64,000 bases of DNA from Oscheius dolichura (GCA_932521035.1 OW051494.1:5380001-5444000); one strand, 5' to 3'; counted from the stretch's first letter, positions 23,243 through 34,852 are shown. Translations and numbers: made by a program. The notes: generated by a model from the sequence alone, not told the origin.

Positions 23243-23478
23243 TTTTGTAGAGAATTTTACGGCGATCAAAACATATTTTCGGGATTTTGCTCTAAGGCCC
23301 CCGTTGTGGAGGAAAATGCAAAATAAGATTACGTTGGAAAAGAATTTTGGACTTGTCTATTTTCCATTCTTCTTCTAAAAATGTGAAGCGGTGGCTGAGT
23401 GGATAGTGCAGAATTTTTGTGTTTATCTCAACTTGGGTTCGATTCTTCCAAGGGGCTAAGTAATTTTTGGGGGGTGAC
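23243..23478 (+). repeat. tRNA-derived SINE-like element, copy 1 of inverted pair
   Basis: Contains pol III-like internal boxes: A box TGGCTGAGTGG near 23392 and B box GGTTCGATTC near 23448. No acceptor stem pairs around them, so it is not a tRNA gene. Nearly the whole stretch is repeated in reverse orientation at 23634-23884. Confidence 0.75.
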
Positions 23479-23633
23479 ATCATTTGTTTCTGCTGTAACA
23501 CTCACAATAAAGTTGGGAAGGAAAATATTGGGAGTACGGCAGATTGAGCAATTTTCTCAATAGAATGTTACTGAAATCCTCCTCGTCATTTTTACGGCAT
23601 ATAACGAGGATAAAAGTCGAAGAAGATTCAATC

Positions 23634-23884
23634 ACCCCCAAAAAATTACAAAAATGACTTGGTCCCTTGGAAAAATTGAATCCAAGTTGAAAAAAAGTCA
23701 AAAGATTTGTGGGCAGGTGCACTATCCACTCAACCACCGCTTCACATCTTTAGAAGGAGAATGGAAACTAGACAAGTCCAAAATTCTTTTCCAACGTAAT
23801 CTCATTTTGCATTTTCCTCCACAACGGGGCATTAGAGCAAAATCCCGAAAATATGTCTTGATCGCCGTAAAATTCTCTACAAAA
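23634..23884 (-). repeat. tRNA-derived SINE-like element, copy 2 (inverted)
   Basis: Reverse complement matches 23243-23478 along about 235 bp with scattered substitutions, including the A-box region (TGGTTGAGTGG here) and the G-rich end. The B box is eroded. The two copies are separated by about 155 bp, so a transcript across them would fold into a long hairpin. Confidence 0.75.
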
Positions 23885-24059
23885 CACACCAGCTGCCTGA
23901 ATTCGAGGAGGAGGCGCAGTAAAGTATCATAGAAGATTGGTGGCAGGTCGCTCTCGCCCCTCTTCTTGAACACAAAGACAGCCTTGGGCACAAACCCATG
24001 GCATAGGGCTTTTACGCCTATCACAAATTGGCTATCCTCGTCCTTCTTTTTGTTCTGAT

Positions 24060-25230
24060 CCCTCTGATTGATCGTGCTGAATCGGATTCGACTCGACGTG
24101 TCCTGGCGTGTCGACGGATATCAGAGTGGCCGGGACGACGAACTCTCTCGACGAGACCAACTCATGCAGGCCAGCCAGGTGAGGATCCTCCTTTCCAACA
24201 ACAGAACAAGGAATGGGGGAAATGTACGGCTAGGTATTGACGACTGCCTCCGACGACACAGCGAGGCGGGGATGATGAAGCCTGAAAGGGAGCAGTAGTC
24301 AGTCTCTTTACCAAAGAGGGCCGACGGACAACGAGATGCCAGTCTCGTGTGTTCATTTTTTTTTCATCCCACCTTTAAAATTATAATTCCCGTCGCATCT
24401 TGTTCAACTGGATGAGATGTCGACAGGTCTTGACATGTCGACGGATTCCAGAGCGGCCGGGACGATTAACTCTCTGTGGGTAGCTTCGTCGTCCAGTTGG
24501 GCAGCAGCGGCGATGTCCCTCCTTGTCCACCAACAGGTATTCCTAGTTCCAAATTTACGCTGTTTGTAGCTTTGTGGGGTCCTCAGCCGAGCGGGGCATC
24601 TCTTCTTCTTCCTGCCCGGGCTTCCCACGGTGGATAGCTTCAACATCCATCTTCCTTCCCGTCATGTCCACGCCGACGGCCACCACGAACGACACGGCGA
24701 GACGAAAAGGATGAGTGCATAGCAGGAGTCTGAAAGAAAACATCCTTTCCTGTCTCTGTATAGCCAACAAGCAACCCCAGTCGCTTTTCTTCTTTCTTCA
24801 CCTTACTTTGTAATCTCCGCTAAATCCTGTTCAATTGGATTAGATCTCGACTTGACGTGTCGACGGATCTCAGAGCGGCCGGGACGAACAGTTCTCTGGA
24901 TGTTTCCTGGCGAGGCGCCTCTTTTCTTCTCTTCCTCGCGATGCTCCGCTTGTCATTCCCCGCAGCGCCATCGTCATATCCAGTCTCTTGTCTTCTTTCC
25001 GTTGAAGACACCAGGACTTAATGTTTCAGCCGGGGCAGTTATTTCTTCTGTTCCCCTCGTCGTCTTTAGGATCTGTGGCTTTTCTTCAGAAGCTCTTCTC
25101 TTCGCGGCGAGAAAACGAGACGGCAACAGTCTCATCCAGTACAGAAACCCATTTCTTTGCTGTCCTCCCGAACGATCCTGAAACATCTTTTTAATTTTAT
25201 ATCTACAGGAAAATGAAGCACGTGACAAGC
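24060..25230 (-). pseudogene. Three decayed tandem copies of a small-protein coding unit
   Basis: On the minus strand a C-terminal block recurs three times: RELFVPAALRSVDTS (about 24840-24900), RELIVPAALESVDMS (about 24415-24480) and REFVVPATLISVDTP (about 24085-24150). The DNA around each copy, including a CGACGGAT...CGGCCGGGACGA core on the + strand, is also similar. Upstream of the second copy a frame starts MFSFRLLLCTHPFRLAVSF, which resembles a signal peptide. I do not recognise the family and the copies do not share one intact frame, so they look like remnants of a tandem array of short, perhaps secreted, proteins. Confidence 0.45.
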
Positions 25231-25499
25231 GGAATGGTACGTATCAAAGCCTTCCACCGTAAAGCTTGATGAATATATGCCTTTAGCGAACCTCAATACC
25301 ATACCAGACCAAGGAGTTTATAGCCATGGGGTGACCGATTGAAATGTTTAGCCCAGGACTTGTCTACAGTAATTAATGCCTCCCAATGGCGGCTACTGAT
25401 TATCGTGGACAAGTCTTTGGGCCCTGCCTAATTCTTATCCAACGAGCGGTTGTGTTCTTCCAGTTTGTCCGTAAAATGACGAAATTCAAGGTCTAATAG

Positions 25500-26346
25500 A
25501 GCGGGAGATATCAATAGATCTCCGATTGTACTCTTTCAAAATATAATATAAGGAGATAGATCACTGCAACAGATAGATCACGCTTGAAAAGAGCGCGGGC
25601 ATACGGAATACCAAAGGCTTCCCCGTAGAATAGAGGAAACGAACCATTGGTATGGAACAGTAGAAGATACGACGTCTCGTCTGTCACAGTTTTCTTCAGT
25701 AACCCTCGAGTCCTTATAGTCTTAAGATTTAATCCAAAGAGATTTCCCACGAGAGCACCGCCAGCAGCACAGTACCTGAAAATGGAAAGAGAGCGAGAGC
25801 CAATGGAGAGAAGACGACAAGGATCAAATATTTGGTTGAATTTAGCCAAAAGATGGTTGTATCAGGGTTTCGAGCACTTCCAGCCACCCCTTGGCGATGC
25901 CCGGATCCATCTGTGCTGTTCCAAACACCGCTGTGGACACAGAGGATGCACGGGACATCGGGGGACCGGGCCGGGACGCCTTCTCCAAAAAGAGAGGCTG
26001 GCACGAGAGGCGGATTCCCTGGTGGTCAGTCCCATTGGCCGTCTCTACTACCCGATTTTTAGACAAAAAAGAGACTACCCGAATCAACGGGACGCGTCAT
26101 TTTATGTGGATCGGAGCCCACAACGCGATTTCCTGTCGGCTCCCCGGGGGAGCCAGAGGCATGACAGGGGCGCCGGCCTCGGGAAGAGGTCCTGCACGCT
26201 TTTTGTGTACTTTTTAGGGTAAGTAACAATGAAGTTGACCTTGTGCAGTAGAAGAACGGGGAGACGACCACACCATGGCTGAGAAGAAGAAGAAAGACCA
26301 CCAAATGACAGAAAAACAAGACGCGAGTCCAGATCAGTCTTGACAT
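25500..26346 (-). other. Possible decayed gene with N-terminal membrane anchor
   Basis: From an ATG at 26346 the minus strand reads SRLIWTRVLFFCHLVVFLLL, a typical signal anchor. A frame can be carried by plausible short introns to about 25845 (ending with ...GIAKGWLEVLETLIQPSFG). A further open stretch lies at 25511-25780. I could not connect these into one convincing protein or assign a family. It lies just downstream of the GT49 gene in the same orientation. Confidence 0.3.
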
Positions 26347-26491
26347 GCCGGGAGTTTTTAGAGATAAACGGGACTAGGAAGGGCGTCCCGTCTTGTGTTG
26401 GCCAATGTGCGCGTTTGAGACTTCTTTGCTCACCGATTAAGGTCGAAATCATAGGATTTGACGAAGCAGGAGGAAACAAACAACAGTATTT

Positions 26492-27805
26492 TTATAAGGA
26501 AATGATTTTCGGACAAGTCTTCCCTGTGCCCGGATACTCCTCCTCCATCCTCTTCTTGAACATCTCCAGAGCTTTCGTAAACCTAAGCTCCCATTGTGTA
26601 TTCCAGCTGTCCCCCGCTCACCTCTCTCTGTTCATCTCCTCTATTGCTCTGGTCTTCTCGTCGTCGTCCTCTTTTGTCTCCATCCGATACATAAAATGTT
26701 CTCCCAACAAGTCCCACCGATAGCCAGCTCGGCACATCTCCCACGTCTGAAAATGCCGTAGTGAAGAAGAGGAAAAGGATGACCAGAGCTGTGTTGTCAT
26801 GTAATAAAAAAGGAAAGTCGACATCGTGAAGGGGGATATCATTGCGAGAGACAGAACGCGGCTCCCAGGTGTGTTTGGTATAGTTGAGATGAGAGACACT
26901 CGTCTGCTTCCCGTCGAGCCACTTGTTCAGCCCGTCTATTTCGTCGTCCCCTGTATCTATTCTCACCCAAAGAGCCAGAATAAAACCTTTGCGGACAATG
27001 GCCATCTTTCGGTCCAAGAGTTCCTTCAGTTCTTTCTTTGTCTTCGGCTGCTTCTCTCCCATATTCACCTCGAATTTCCTGTAGACCAGAACCTTTTTGT
27101 GGTTGGTCAAATGTTTCTTCGCTATCTTCAGCACGTCCTGTTCGAAGTTCTGGCTGAACAGATCGCCGTATTCGGTCATGAGAATATATTCCGTTCGGGA
27201 AAACTGGACTAATGAAGGATAAGACCTCTTCCTACCCTTCTGGCCACATTCACTGGATAGTCAGTTAATTCCTTGAGAACCGGTCGGATCCTGGGGCACG
27301 CCAGAGAAAGCCTATTCGGTTCTCGGCAGTTGGATGCCCACGTACTCGGGAACACGAGGTGCAGCTGAAGATGTCGGCGGACAGCAGGGCTCTTATCTCG
27401 AAATAGATGGATCTAAACGAATTTGAGACCAGAAGAGGGAGTACCTTGGCTCGGACACAGGCGTAGTCTTGGGGTGAGCTGAGAACCACGGCCAACGACA
27501 CGGGGGCATTCCAATTTTCGACCTGCTCAGCGATCCTCTCGTCGAGTTGACGATCGCTGACATGGATAACCTGAGTGATTCTGTCTCTCTCGGTGACTTC
27601 TGTTGGGTAGTCTTGGAACGAGAAGGATTGTTGGATATTCGAATGGACACAGTAGCCGTTATAGAGGAAGGTCTCTTGTCGACTGAACAGGTGATCGGCC
27701 TCGAAGGGGAGGATACCTGCGGTAAGAAGAGATGAGGAGGACTATCAATAGGAGTAGGAGAACAGACAGGGGGAGCAGTTTCCTCGGGCATAGGGGATAG
27801 ACCAT
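26492..27805 (-). CDS. GT49-family glycosyltransferase (B4GAT1/LARGE-like, bgnt type)
   Basis: GT49 enzymes are Golgi type II proteins that add glucuronic acid or GlcNAc to glycans. The ATG at 27805 opens a short basic tail and membrane anchor (LLPLSVLLLLLIVLLISS); an in-frame ATG at about 27883 is an alternative. Splicing through introns of 32-40 nt gives the opening strand ITQVIHVSDRQLDERI, a match to the family's VTLVTQ...DRL, then SLAVVLSS, RRHLQLHLVFP, the donor-site helix region NVARRFSRTEYILMTEYGD, VYRKFEV with KTKKELKELL, HTWEPRSVSRNDIPLHDVDF, and TWEMCRAGYRWDLLGEHFMY. The end is KRMEEEYPGTGKTC. Where relatives have a DXD metal-binding motif (e.g. DVD) this protein has TEYGD, so activity is uncertain. 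The DUF229 gene lies upstream on the same strand, 394 bp away. A broken copy of the 3' exons is at 18.9-19.2 kb. Confidence 0.85.
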
Positions 27806-28199
27806 TGGGTTTGGGGGAATAAGAGACCGATAACCAATAGAAATCAGAAATACGATAAGGACAGGGGCAGCCCTAGTCTCTGCCATTCCATCTGAATGTT
27901 TTCCAATTCTCATTTCCGAATTGCAATATGAAGATTAAAATTCCTTCTTGTGGTTATAGCCTTTTTGGAACGATCTCCTCCTTTTTCTACCACAAAGTGC
28001 AGACTACATGTTGCCCTCAATTGATAAACAACCATTGCATCTGCCGTTTATAATTGTTGACTCGGCTCGAGAATAGTTTTCGATGTTCAGACATGGCTGC
28101 TCTCTGCCATCTGCCTCAAGGACTCCGTCGCCAAGGGAGAACAATATATTATATGAGAACCCCGAGACCTGTATAACTAACAAAAACAACAGAGAACAA
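27806..28199. other. Gap between two minus-strand genes
   Basis: 3' flank of the DUF229 gene and upstream region of the GT49 gene. No further coding exon is supported. The spacing is compatible with separate genes or a nematode-style operon; no diagnostic signal was seen. Confidence 0.4.
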
Positions 28200-30792
28200 T
28201 TACAAACAAGTACAAATCGGCCTGAAGTCCTTCTGGACACAGTCCCCGTTGGTCCCGTACCGGTCGAGCCTATCCAACGACACGGTCTCCACCTCGAAGT
28301 CGTCGTTCCCCGAGCCGAATATCCTGAACTGGGCACTCTCGGCCGTCTGGTTATCTGTCCGGGCCAAGACAATTCCCTCCGCGTTGACCGGCTTCTCCGA
28401 CACCAGTGTCAGCTGTTCTACCTGAAAATTCTAATGGATCTGTCTTTTCTGAGACGTACCCCCGTATAGTTCCACATCCGGCACTTGTCCTGGAGACCGT
28501 TGTCTATCAACTTCTTGTTTATGCTCTTGACTATCCTCTGCCCTATTCGGTTTGCTCTGTTCATGTCCCTAAAGTTGTCCTTTTCTGGGTAGATTGTCCA
28601 CCTACTTGGCCGTGAGGTTGACATTCAGCGGACTCTCGCAGATACAGTATTGGGCCGGGATCGGGAGAGTCCGGCAATTTCGTGATTTGGGCTGCTTCCT
28701 CATGAAGGAGTGGCCCAACTCGCCGGGGATGTCCATCTGGGCCCGGGATTCGAAATTGAATGGTGGCTGGTACTGAACCCGTTCTTGTCACATATTGTGG
28801 AAACCCCCACCTTGAGGATATCCAGAAGGGTGGCTCTCGTGTCGAAGTGGGTCTGTAGCTCCTCGGCGTTCTCCTTGATCGTCTTCACCAGTTCCTCCTT
28901 CTTCCTCAAGTCTTTCGGCAGCGTCAACATCAGCAGCGGATTGTTGACGTCCAGTTTGCCGACTCTCGTCTTGACTGCTTCAGTAAATCTCATCCCGTGA
29001 TCTCCTCCCAGGAAGACGAAGCTGTTCTCCAGCTGAACATACCGTAAGACCTGTCCCACCCAGTCCAGCCACCTCCTTCTTATTTTTCTTGAAGAAGTCC
29101 AGCAGGTGGGGGTCGAGTTCCTTCGAGAGGTACTCGTTGTTGTGTCCGATGTGTACAATCCAAGTCCATAACATTTTCGGCTTGTCCTTGTATGCTTGGA
29201 TGAATTGGGTGTCGTAGTCGAGGAGGTGTTGATGCCGGTAGAGGCACTGCTTCTTCTCCAGCCACTCCCTCAGCTTCTTGTTCTTTTCATACTCCAACAC
29301 GTAGGGACTAAAGCATGTCAAAAAAGGAGGACAAAGGGGAGACTCACATGTAAGTGTGGAGCCCGACGAGGTCTTTGAAGCCGGCACACTCTGTAAATAA
29401 CTATAAATATACCCCGTCTTCCCCTAACCGTAATCCATCGATCCCCACCAGTCCTCGGCCAAATTCGTCTAGAACCCCTTTTGGTCTAATTCATGTCCGT
29501 CCTCTCACCACGTATCCGTACTCGGCGTATTCCTTGATGAGCATCGTGTCGTTGTCCAGTAGCCGTTTACAGTTGGCCGCCGCCGCCCACTTCGGCTCGA
29601 CAGGAATTGATGGCAACCCGTACCTGCTCTTGTCGATTGTCTCCGTTATTTTCCCTATAATTAAGTCCCTGTACAATTCGGATAAAGACGAACCGAACCA
29701 CCACGGGATGGCATTCTCGCGACTCCTCTCCGCCACCCTGTTCAGATAGGGAAATGTGATGGCCTCCATCTCATTCACCAGGAATTCGTTCGTCTTCGGT
29801 AAATTCCTGATCTCCCCTGTCTTTTATACAAGTCTTCCTAACCGGAAGTGTTGTGTGTAGGCGTGGGAGTCGACGACGATGAAGTAGACACTATACTGTT
29901 TGATGGTGGGACGGTACTTGGGCGGAGGAGGTTGTCTGAAGACTGTCTCTGACGACTGCCCGGAGGAGGACCGACCGTTCGACGAGTTGGGTGTGTAGGT
30001 GGCCGTAGTAGGACTGGTTGAGGGCCTCTCCCTTCCGGGAACAGCTGGCTTGTATCTGAACCGAGTTCTCTGGATAAGTCTCATCCTCCCGTACAATGTC
30101 ACAGTCGTAGGTGTGGTTGTCCCGGGCGGATTGCCAGCTGCCCTCGCTGTTTTCCTTGTTCGACTTGAACCGGAGACACCTCCCCCAGCAGTCGTACTTC
30201 CCCGGCTCGTTGTTTACCAATTTCCCCTCCACAAAAGAGGTGATGTTTTCTTTTTTACCATAACAAGAGGGAGGTTTTGGGTAGAACTGAATAGGCTGGG
30301 TTAGAGCACAGAGGCAAGTACCCTCATGATATCTGGATCGAATTTGTTGATTTGGGGGTGGATGCAGACATCGGACAAGTTGGTGAAACTGGAGAATGGC
30401 CGGGCTGAAATCTCGAAACTTTTGAATTATCCGTAAACCCACGAGAAGAAAGGACGAGCTGGTCGGGAGTACTGTTGGAGCCACCCAGATACGACATCCA
30501 CTGCTGAGCCCCGTCTGAAATCACCTTTCGCTCTTCGTTCTTCGCCCTGTTTACTTACACAAATGTTTATCAAAAACTATAAAATCCGTCTGGGAAGCGA
30601 ATACAAAAAGAGAACAGAGCACGACGACACCCACCCCGAGGATGAGCCTTTTCCGTCGGTCCGAGAAGTCTTTTGGATGGACTTCCGAGCGAACGACCTA
30701 TAAGGCAATTCTAGTGGAATAGAAAAGACTGGACAGACGTTTCTGTCCTCGTTTTCCTCTAACAGAAGTGATACTTTCTCGTAGTTTCTCAT
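28200..30792 (-). CDS. DUF229 sulfatase/alkaline-phosphatase-like membrane protein
   Basis: DUF229 proteins share the alkaline-phosphatase fold; their substrates are unknown and they are expanded in nematodes. From the ATG at 30792 a 41-nt intron leads to a signal anchor (RLILGVGVVVLCSLFVFAS). Then follow a Cys-containing stem (SDVCIHPQINKFDPDI, PSCYGKKEN, YDCWGRC), the core strand YSVYFIVVDSHAYTQHF, PYLNRVAERS, the block LAEDWWGSMDYECAGF, WTWIVHIGHNNEYLS, FVFLGGDHGMRF (matching the family's DHG), NNPLLMLTLPK, HFDTRATLLDIL, and a late Cys-rich domain GHSFMRKQPKSRNCRTLPIP with CICE. The stop is at 28200. At least a dozen introns of about 35-45 nt all keep phase. The usual catalytic Cys of true sulfatases is replaced here by Ser/His (VVDSHAY), as is usual for the family. 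Confidence 0.9.
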
Positions 30793-31750
30793 TATCAGAG
30801 GTGCCGTGTCAACATAGACATCAAGATAGGGACAGGCGACGACACTCGGCAGAACTCGACCCCTATAAATGCGGTCTCGTTTTAGAATAAAAAGAAGAAG
30901 AGAGAGAGGAAGAGTAGGCTGCAAAATGGAATAGAGGCTTTTGATTTGATTTTTTTGCCCCGTCGCGAAGTGACTACGATATGCAGTTTTAGCATTTGTC
31001 ATTATTTTGAGCAATTGAGATTTTGACGAGTTTGTAAAAGGGCACACCTAGATTGAGCCTTTGAGCGATCTAGACGGTATACCCTTTGGTACGCGCCATT
31101 CCGAAAGGTGTCAGTCTGGAGGAAGAAAGTGCCGACAAAGAGTCAAAATTTGATGGTGCTCCGCTGTAGGCGGCGACTGATAAGATGGTCTACGGAACTT
31201 CCTTCCAATCTTGGAAGGCCATAAATGGAAGGAGGAGACATCACCAGGGAAGGGGAAAGAGAGACTGTCTTCGTGGGGATACTGAATCCATGAGGAAGAC
31301 ACTGAATGTAGGTAGAAGAAGGACGAGTGGATGTTTTGTAGGGAACGGAAGAGCTACCTCCTTCATCGGTGACAGTCTGAATTGATAAGCCCAAGTGCCC
31401 ATAAAGGACCCCTTACTGGGTTTGTCAGTCTCCCCGCCCGAGGCCCCCTTTATCTCGCCTCATCATTTCTCCTGTCGTCCGTGAGCAGCCTACATGGACT
31501 GTTCTCTGGGGGTGGGGCACTCCCCTGTTCTCCCGTGGTCATTTCCATTATGGTGGTGGCTATTTAGTTTTAGCCCGCCCATTTCGATACTAACCGGCCG
31601 TAACGAAATGTTGACGACAAACTTCAATGTATATGGCTACAATTAGTTCCCCTACACTGAACTTTTTGCGCTGATTACGAATCCGCAAAAAAATTTAGTG
31701 ATCACCGTGTTTTTTCGCGAGTTACGGCGGTTTTAAGTTCGCGCCTTGTC
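30793..31750. other. Upstream flank, no supported gene
   Basis: Contains a weak minus-strand open frame (31143-31394) rich in Ser/Pro/Thr without splice partners. The 31400-31600 stretch is again GC/CT-rich. TATAAAT at about 30864 on the + strand reading (ATTTATA on the minus strand) lies about 70 nt before the DUF229 ATG and could be its TATA box. Confidence 0.35.
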
Positions 31751-31845
31751 AAATGGCCTAGTGGTGGAGTGGCGCGCGCTAGTAGAATGGTCACGGGTTC
31801 GATCCCCGCCGGAAGCAAAACTATTTGCTTTTTTTGCTGATCTAT
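31745..31845 (+). repeat. tRNA-derived SINE-like element
   Basis: A box TGGCCTAGTGG at 31754-31764 and B box GGTTCGATCCC at 31797-31807 have tRNA-like spacing, followed by CGCCGGAAGC and a T-rich end. Flanks do not form an acceptor stem. A second copy sharing the B-box region and the TTTTGCTTTTTT end is at 49785-49835. Confidence 0.6.
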
Positions 31846-32159
31846 ACTGACAAATTGCATGGCCAAATTCTACGAAACTTGGGTCACTAGAGCATCTTGA
31901 TGCGGCGCACCCGGCGCAACAAAAAAAATTGGGGTTCTTCAGAAGGAAAAAGAGTTAGACGCACAAACGTGATTACGTAACTTAGCCTAACACAGAGGTA
32001 AACACAAATACCGAGCAGGGCTTCGCGCTACGCGCGATATTACTAGCACATTTGATATTTTTAACAGATAGAGTTGTCAGATCTAGGTGCCAAAACTTAT
32101 TCAAGGATAATCTGACGTGCTCTACCGATTGCAAAAGACAGACATGACATTGGATGTGC

Positions 32160-32300
32160 AAATAAGGAGTTCTTGATGCATTCAGATGAGACACATTTCA
32201 ATAGAAACAATTCAGTACGTGATCACGTCCTGTGTTCAAGATTTGTTTCGTGCGGCCACGGAAGAAGAAAGGTCGGAGCCACAGTGATCGTGCCGGGACC
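32160..32300 (+). mobile_element. Possible Tc1/mariner-type transposase remnant
   Basis: A short frame reads FLMHSDETHFNRNN, resembling the strand carrying the second catalytic Asp in Tc1/mariner-like transposases (…SDE.HF.L.G). The frame is soon interrupted, and I could not trace other motifs with confidence. The surrounding 31.6-33.3 kb is AT-rich and repeat-like. Confidence 0.25.
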
Positions 32301-32875
32301 AGCGCAATTTTAGTGTTGCAGCTAGAACAAATTTGTCGACTCAAACCTGGGAAAACTACACATTTTTACTTTTTTCTGTAAACTGCACTCGATTAGGCAT
32401 ATCTCAAAGAATTTATAGCAATGTTTTGGGTTTATACAAATGTATCGTTGCAAAGATATATACTATTCTATATTTTTCACTATCAAAACGTGAACAGATT
32501 TTGGTGCCAAAATTGCTGTAGAATCTCCATTTATTTCTGCATCGAATAAGCCCAAGAACTCCGAAAATGTATGTCTGGATAAGAAGTTCTCGCGTCGACA
32601 AAGTTGGATACCGTAATCTCCAATACAAAAAACTCGGTTTGTCCACTGTTTACACCCGTTTTCATCCAACGCCGATTTTTTGAGAAATCGGCCGAAATCT
32701 TTGACAATTTCTTTCTCAAAACTGTGACATCCGATCTTTTTCGTTTATACGGCAATCAATTAGTCTCATTATGGGGAGCATTTTAAGTTATCAATGGACG
32801 AATATCATGGGAAAAAGCTATTTTTGGATTATTTCGGAACAAAAATTCACTGATATTCCATTACGCTTCAAATCT

Positions 32876-33053
32876 GCGTTATTTTATGTTTTTCATTTTT
32901 GCTTTATAGTTATTTGGGGTCGATAAGACCGAATAAAACATCGAAAACACATGAAAATGTGTAGAAACGCATATATGAAAAACTGGCATGTGGTCGCTGC
33001 GGGACCATTTTAGCCATTTTAGACCTTTGAGGTGCCGACCTCGGCGAGCTGTG
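32876..33053 (+). repeat. 178-bp dispersed repeat, copy 1
   Basis: Matches 50453-50630 in the same orientation with only a few differences, including GGGGTCGATAAGACCGAATA and GCTGCGGGACCATTTTAGCC. There is no ORF. The flanks differ, so it is a dispersed family rather than a segmental duplication. Confidence 0.85.
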
Positions 33054-33404
33054 GTGTGAGTTCGGCGTGGAAATAAAGGCGCTACAGCATCATACAACCT
33101 TGGTTTGCGTTACCCGTGTCTACTCACTGCGGCTCTTTTCTTATCAAAATGTTGCGTGTGCTTCTAAAACTTGTTCACTGCTACCCAATGTACAGTTTTA
33201 AACGCTGTTGCCGAGTATGTAACACAAAATAATGGTATATCAGTTCGTTTTTAAGAAATGGCTCCAAACAATTTGTTCTTGTTTTTTCCTCTTTTAGGAA
33301 CTTTTGTGGGACGTTATCACTTTCTCGTTAGATAGAAGGTAAAAAAGATCCGAGAATTGTGATAGAGACCAATTATCCTCTGCGGAGACCCACAAAAGTC
33401 GTGA

Positions 33405-34083
33405 AATCCGGCAAAGTTTGCTATTTGCATACCAGAAAAGCTTATTTAGTTTCAGCCGTGCCCCCTCTCCCACAAAAGAAGGCAAATTCATTTTCCCAGG
33501 CTCCACAAAAGGAGAGAAATGCAGTAAGCCACTAAAACGAAATCTCGCGTGTTTCTGACAATCGGCTGGCAGCCAAAATGACAGTTGCTTTTCGCGAATA
33601 GCTGGAAGTTATCCCTTTTCACCGTTTCAATCTGTTCTAGGGATTCTTCCCATCCGAGAGGCCCACACTACTACCTTCTCTTCTTTTTTGGTCGGGGGGC
33701 CCCCGCACCCCCCGCATAGGTCGCGTTAGATCTCCTCTACCCTGTTATCTCGCGGAATCTGGAGAGAGGGTAATCTTCACATAGTATCAAGAATTCCCCA
33801 GCAAGGCAGACCGCTAATTTCTTCCCGTGTAATAGGAGTTCCTGCAATCTTTTTATTCCCCAAACTGGTGACTGCCTTGCCTGAATAGAAGCCGGGAAAT
33901 ATTCCAGCAACCCATTCACCAGTCCGTTAGATCATTTCATCATATGAACGCGAGATTTCGTTTTACTGGCTCACTGCATTTCTCTCCTTTTGTGGAGCCT
34001 GGGAAAATGAATTTGCCTTCTTTTGTGGGAGAGGGGGCACTGCTGAAACTTTGTGGTATGCGAATAGCAAACTTTGCCGGATT
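33405..34083. mobile_element. Foldback/MITE-like element with about 140-bp terminal inverted repeats
   Basis: 33405-33550 and 33948-34083 are reverse complements with few mismatches (shared segments AACGCGAGATTTCGTTTTA/TAAAACGAAATCTCGCG and GGAGCCTGGGAAAATGAATT). The 400-bp interior has no credible transposase frame, so the element would be non-autonomous. Confidence 0.75.
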
Positions 34084-34852
34084 ATAATTAGATTGTTTAA
34101 GACGCCCTAAATATTAACTCTCCCAGCCCAATTATACAGTGGCCATCGTTCTCACCCAATTAGCATATTCGAGTGTGCTCGGGTGCTGTCAGTCGAGGGC
34201 TACCAGGTCGAAGGCATTGCATTTCCTGTCCCAATTGATCCCTCCGGTTATACCCTTCCCCTCTTTCTACCATAATTCTACCTCTTCCCCTCTTCCCCCC
34301 TTCATCTACCCCCTCTAAAGAGAGTAGATTGTTGCGATGTCCTTGTCATTTCCCGCCAGCCGCGACAGTCTCCCCGGGCCCCCTGCCATCCCCGACCCCT
34401 CTCCTCCGCCAGCCCTTCTCTGCATCTCTCCCCCTCGCCCCGTAAATGACCGCTCTTTCTCCCTGCCATTGCCAACACCTAAACGCGACCTCCAAATGGC
34501 GTTATTACCCGTAACGGGTGGGAATTTGAATTTTCCCTCTTCCGTTCACACGTTTCTTTCCTCGTAATTATCAATTTTTCTGTTTTGTTGGTTCATCTGC
34601 CACAAAAATCAATGAACCGTTCAAAATCTGTCCCGCTTGCTTATTTTCCAGCTGATCTCTCTTTTTTCAAATATACACACCCTTTTCTCTTTATTTTAAA
34701 ATAATTCTGATTTATTTTTATTGTTAATTTTGGAAAATACAATAAAAGCACTCAATATCTGGCTCTATTCTTTTGTACAGGAAGAAATTCTATCGAGCCA
34801 TTCGATCGATTACCATTACAGGCTGAGCTAGGCGGATTTGAGGGGACGTCGA
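34084..34852. other. Upstream region of the Nemo-like kinase gene
   Basis: Mixed CT-rich and AT-rich sequence. Contains AAAATAATT/TTTATTTT-type runs at 34690-34740. No coding exon seen before the ATG at 34853. Confidence 0.4.

Noticed and set aside
23385-23465. tRNA-Ser/Leu-like gene
   Set aside because: Boxes without an acceptor stem, and the whole 235-bp context is repeated in reverse at 23634-23884, so it is a SINE.
31745-31845. tRNA gene
   Set aside because: A and B boxes are present, but the ends do not pair to an acceptor stem and the copy at 49785 shows it is a repeat.
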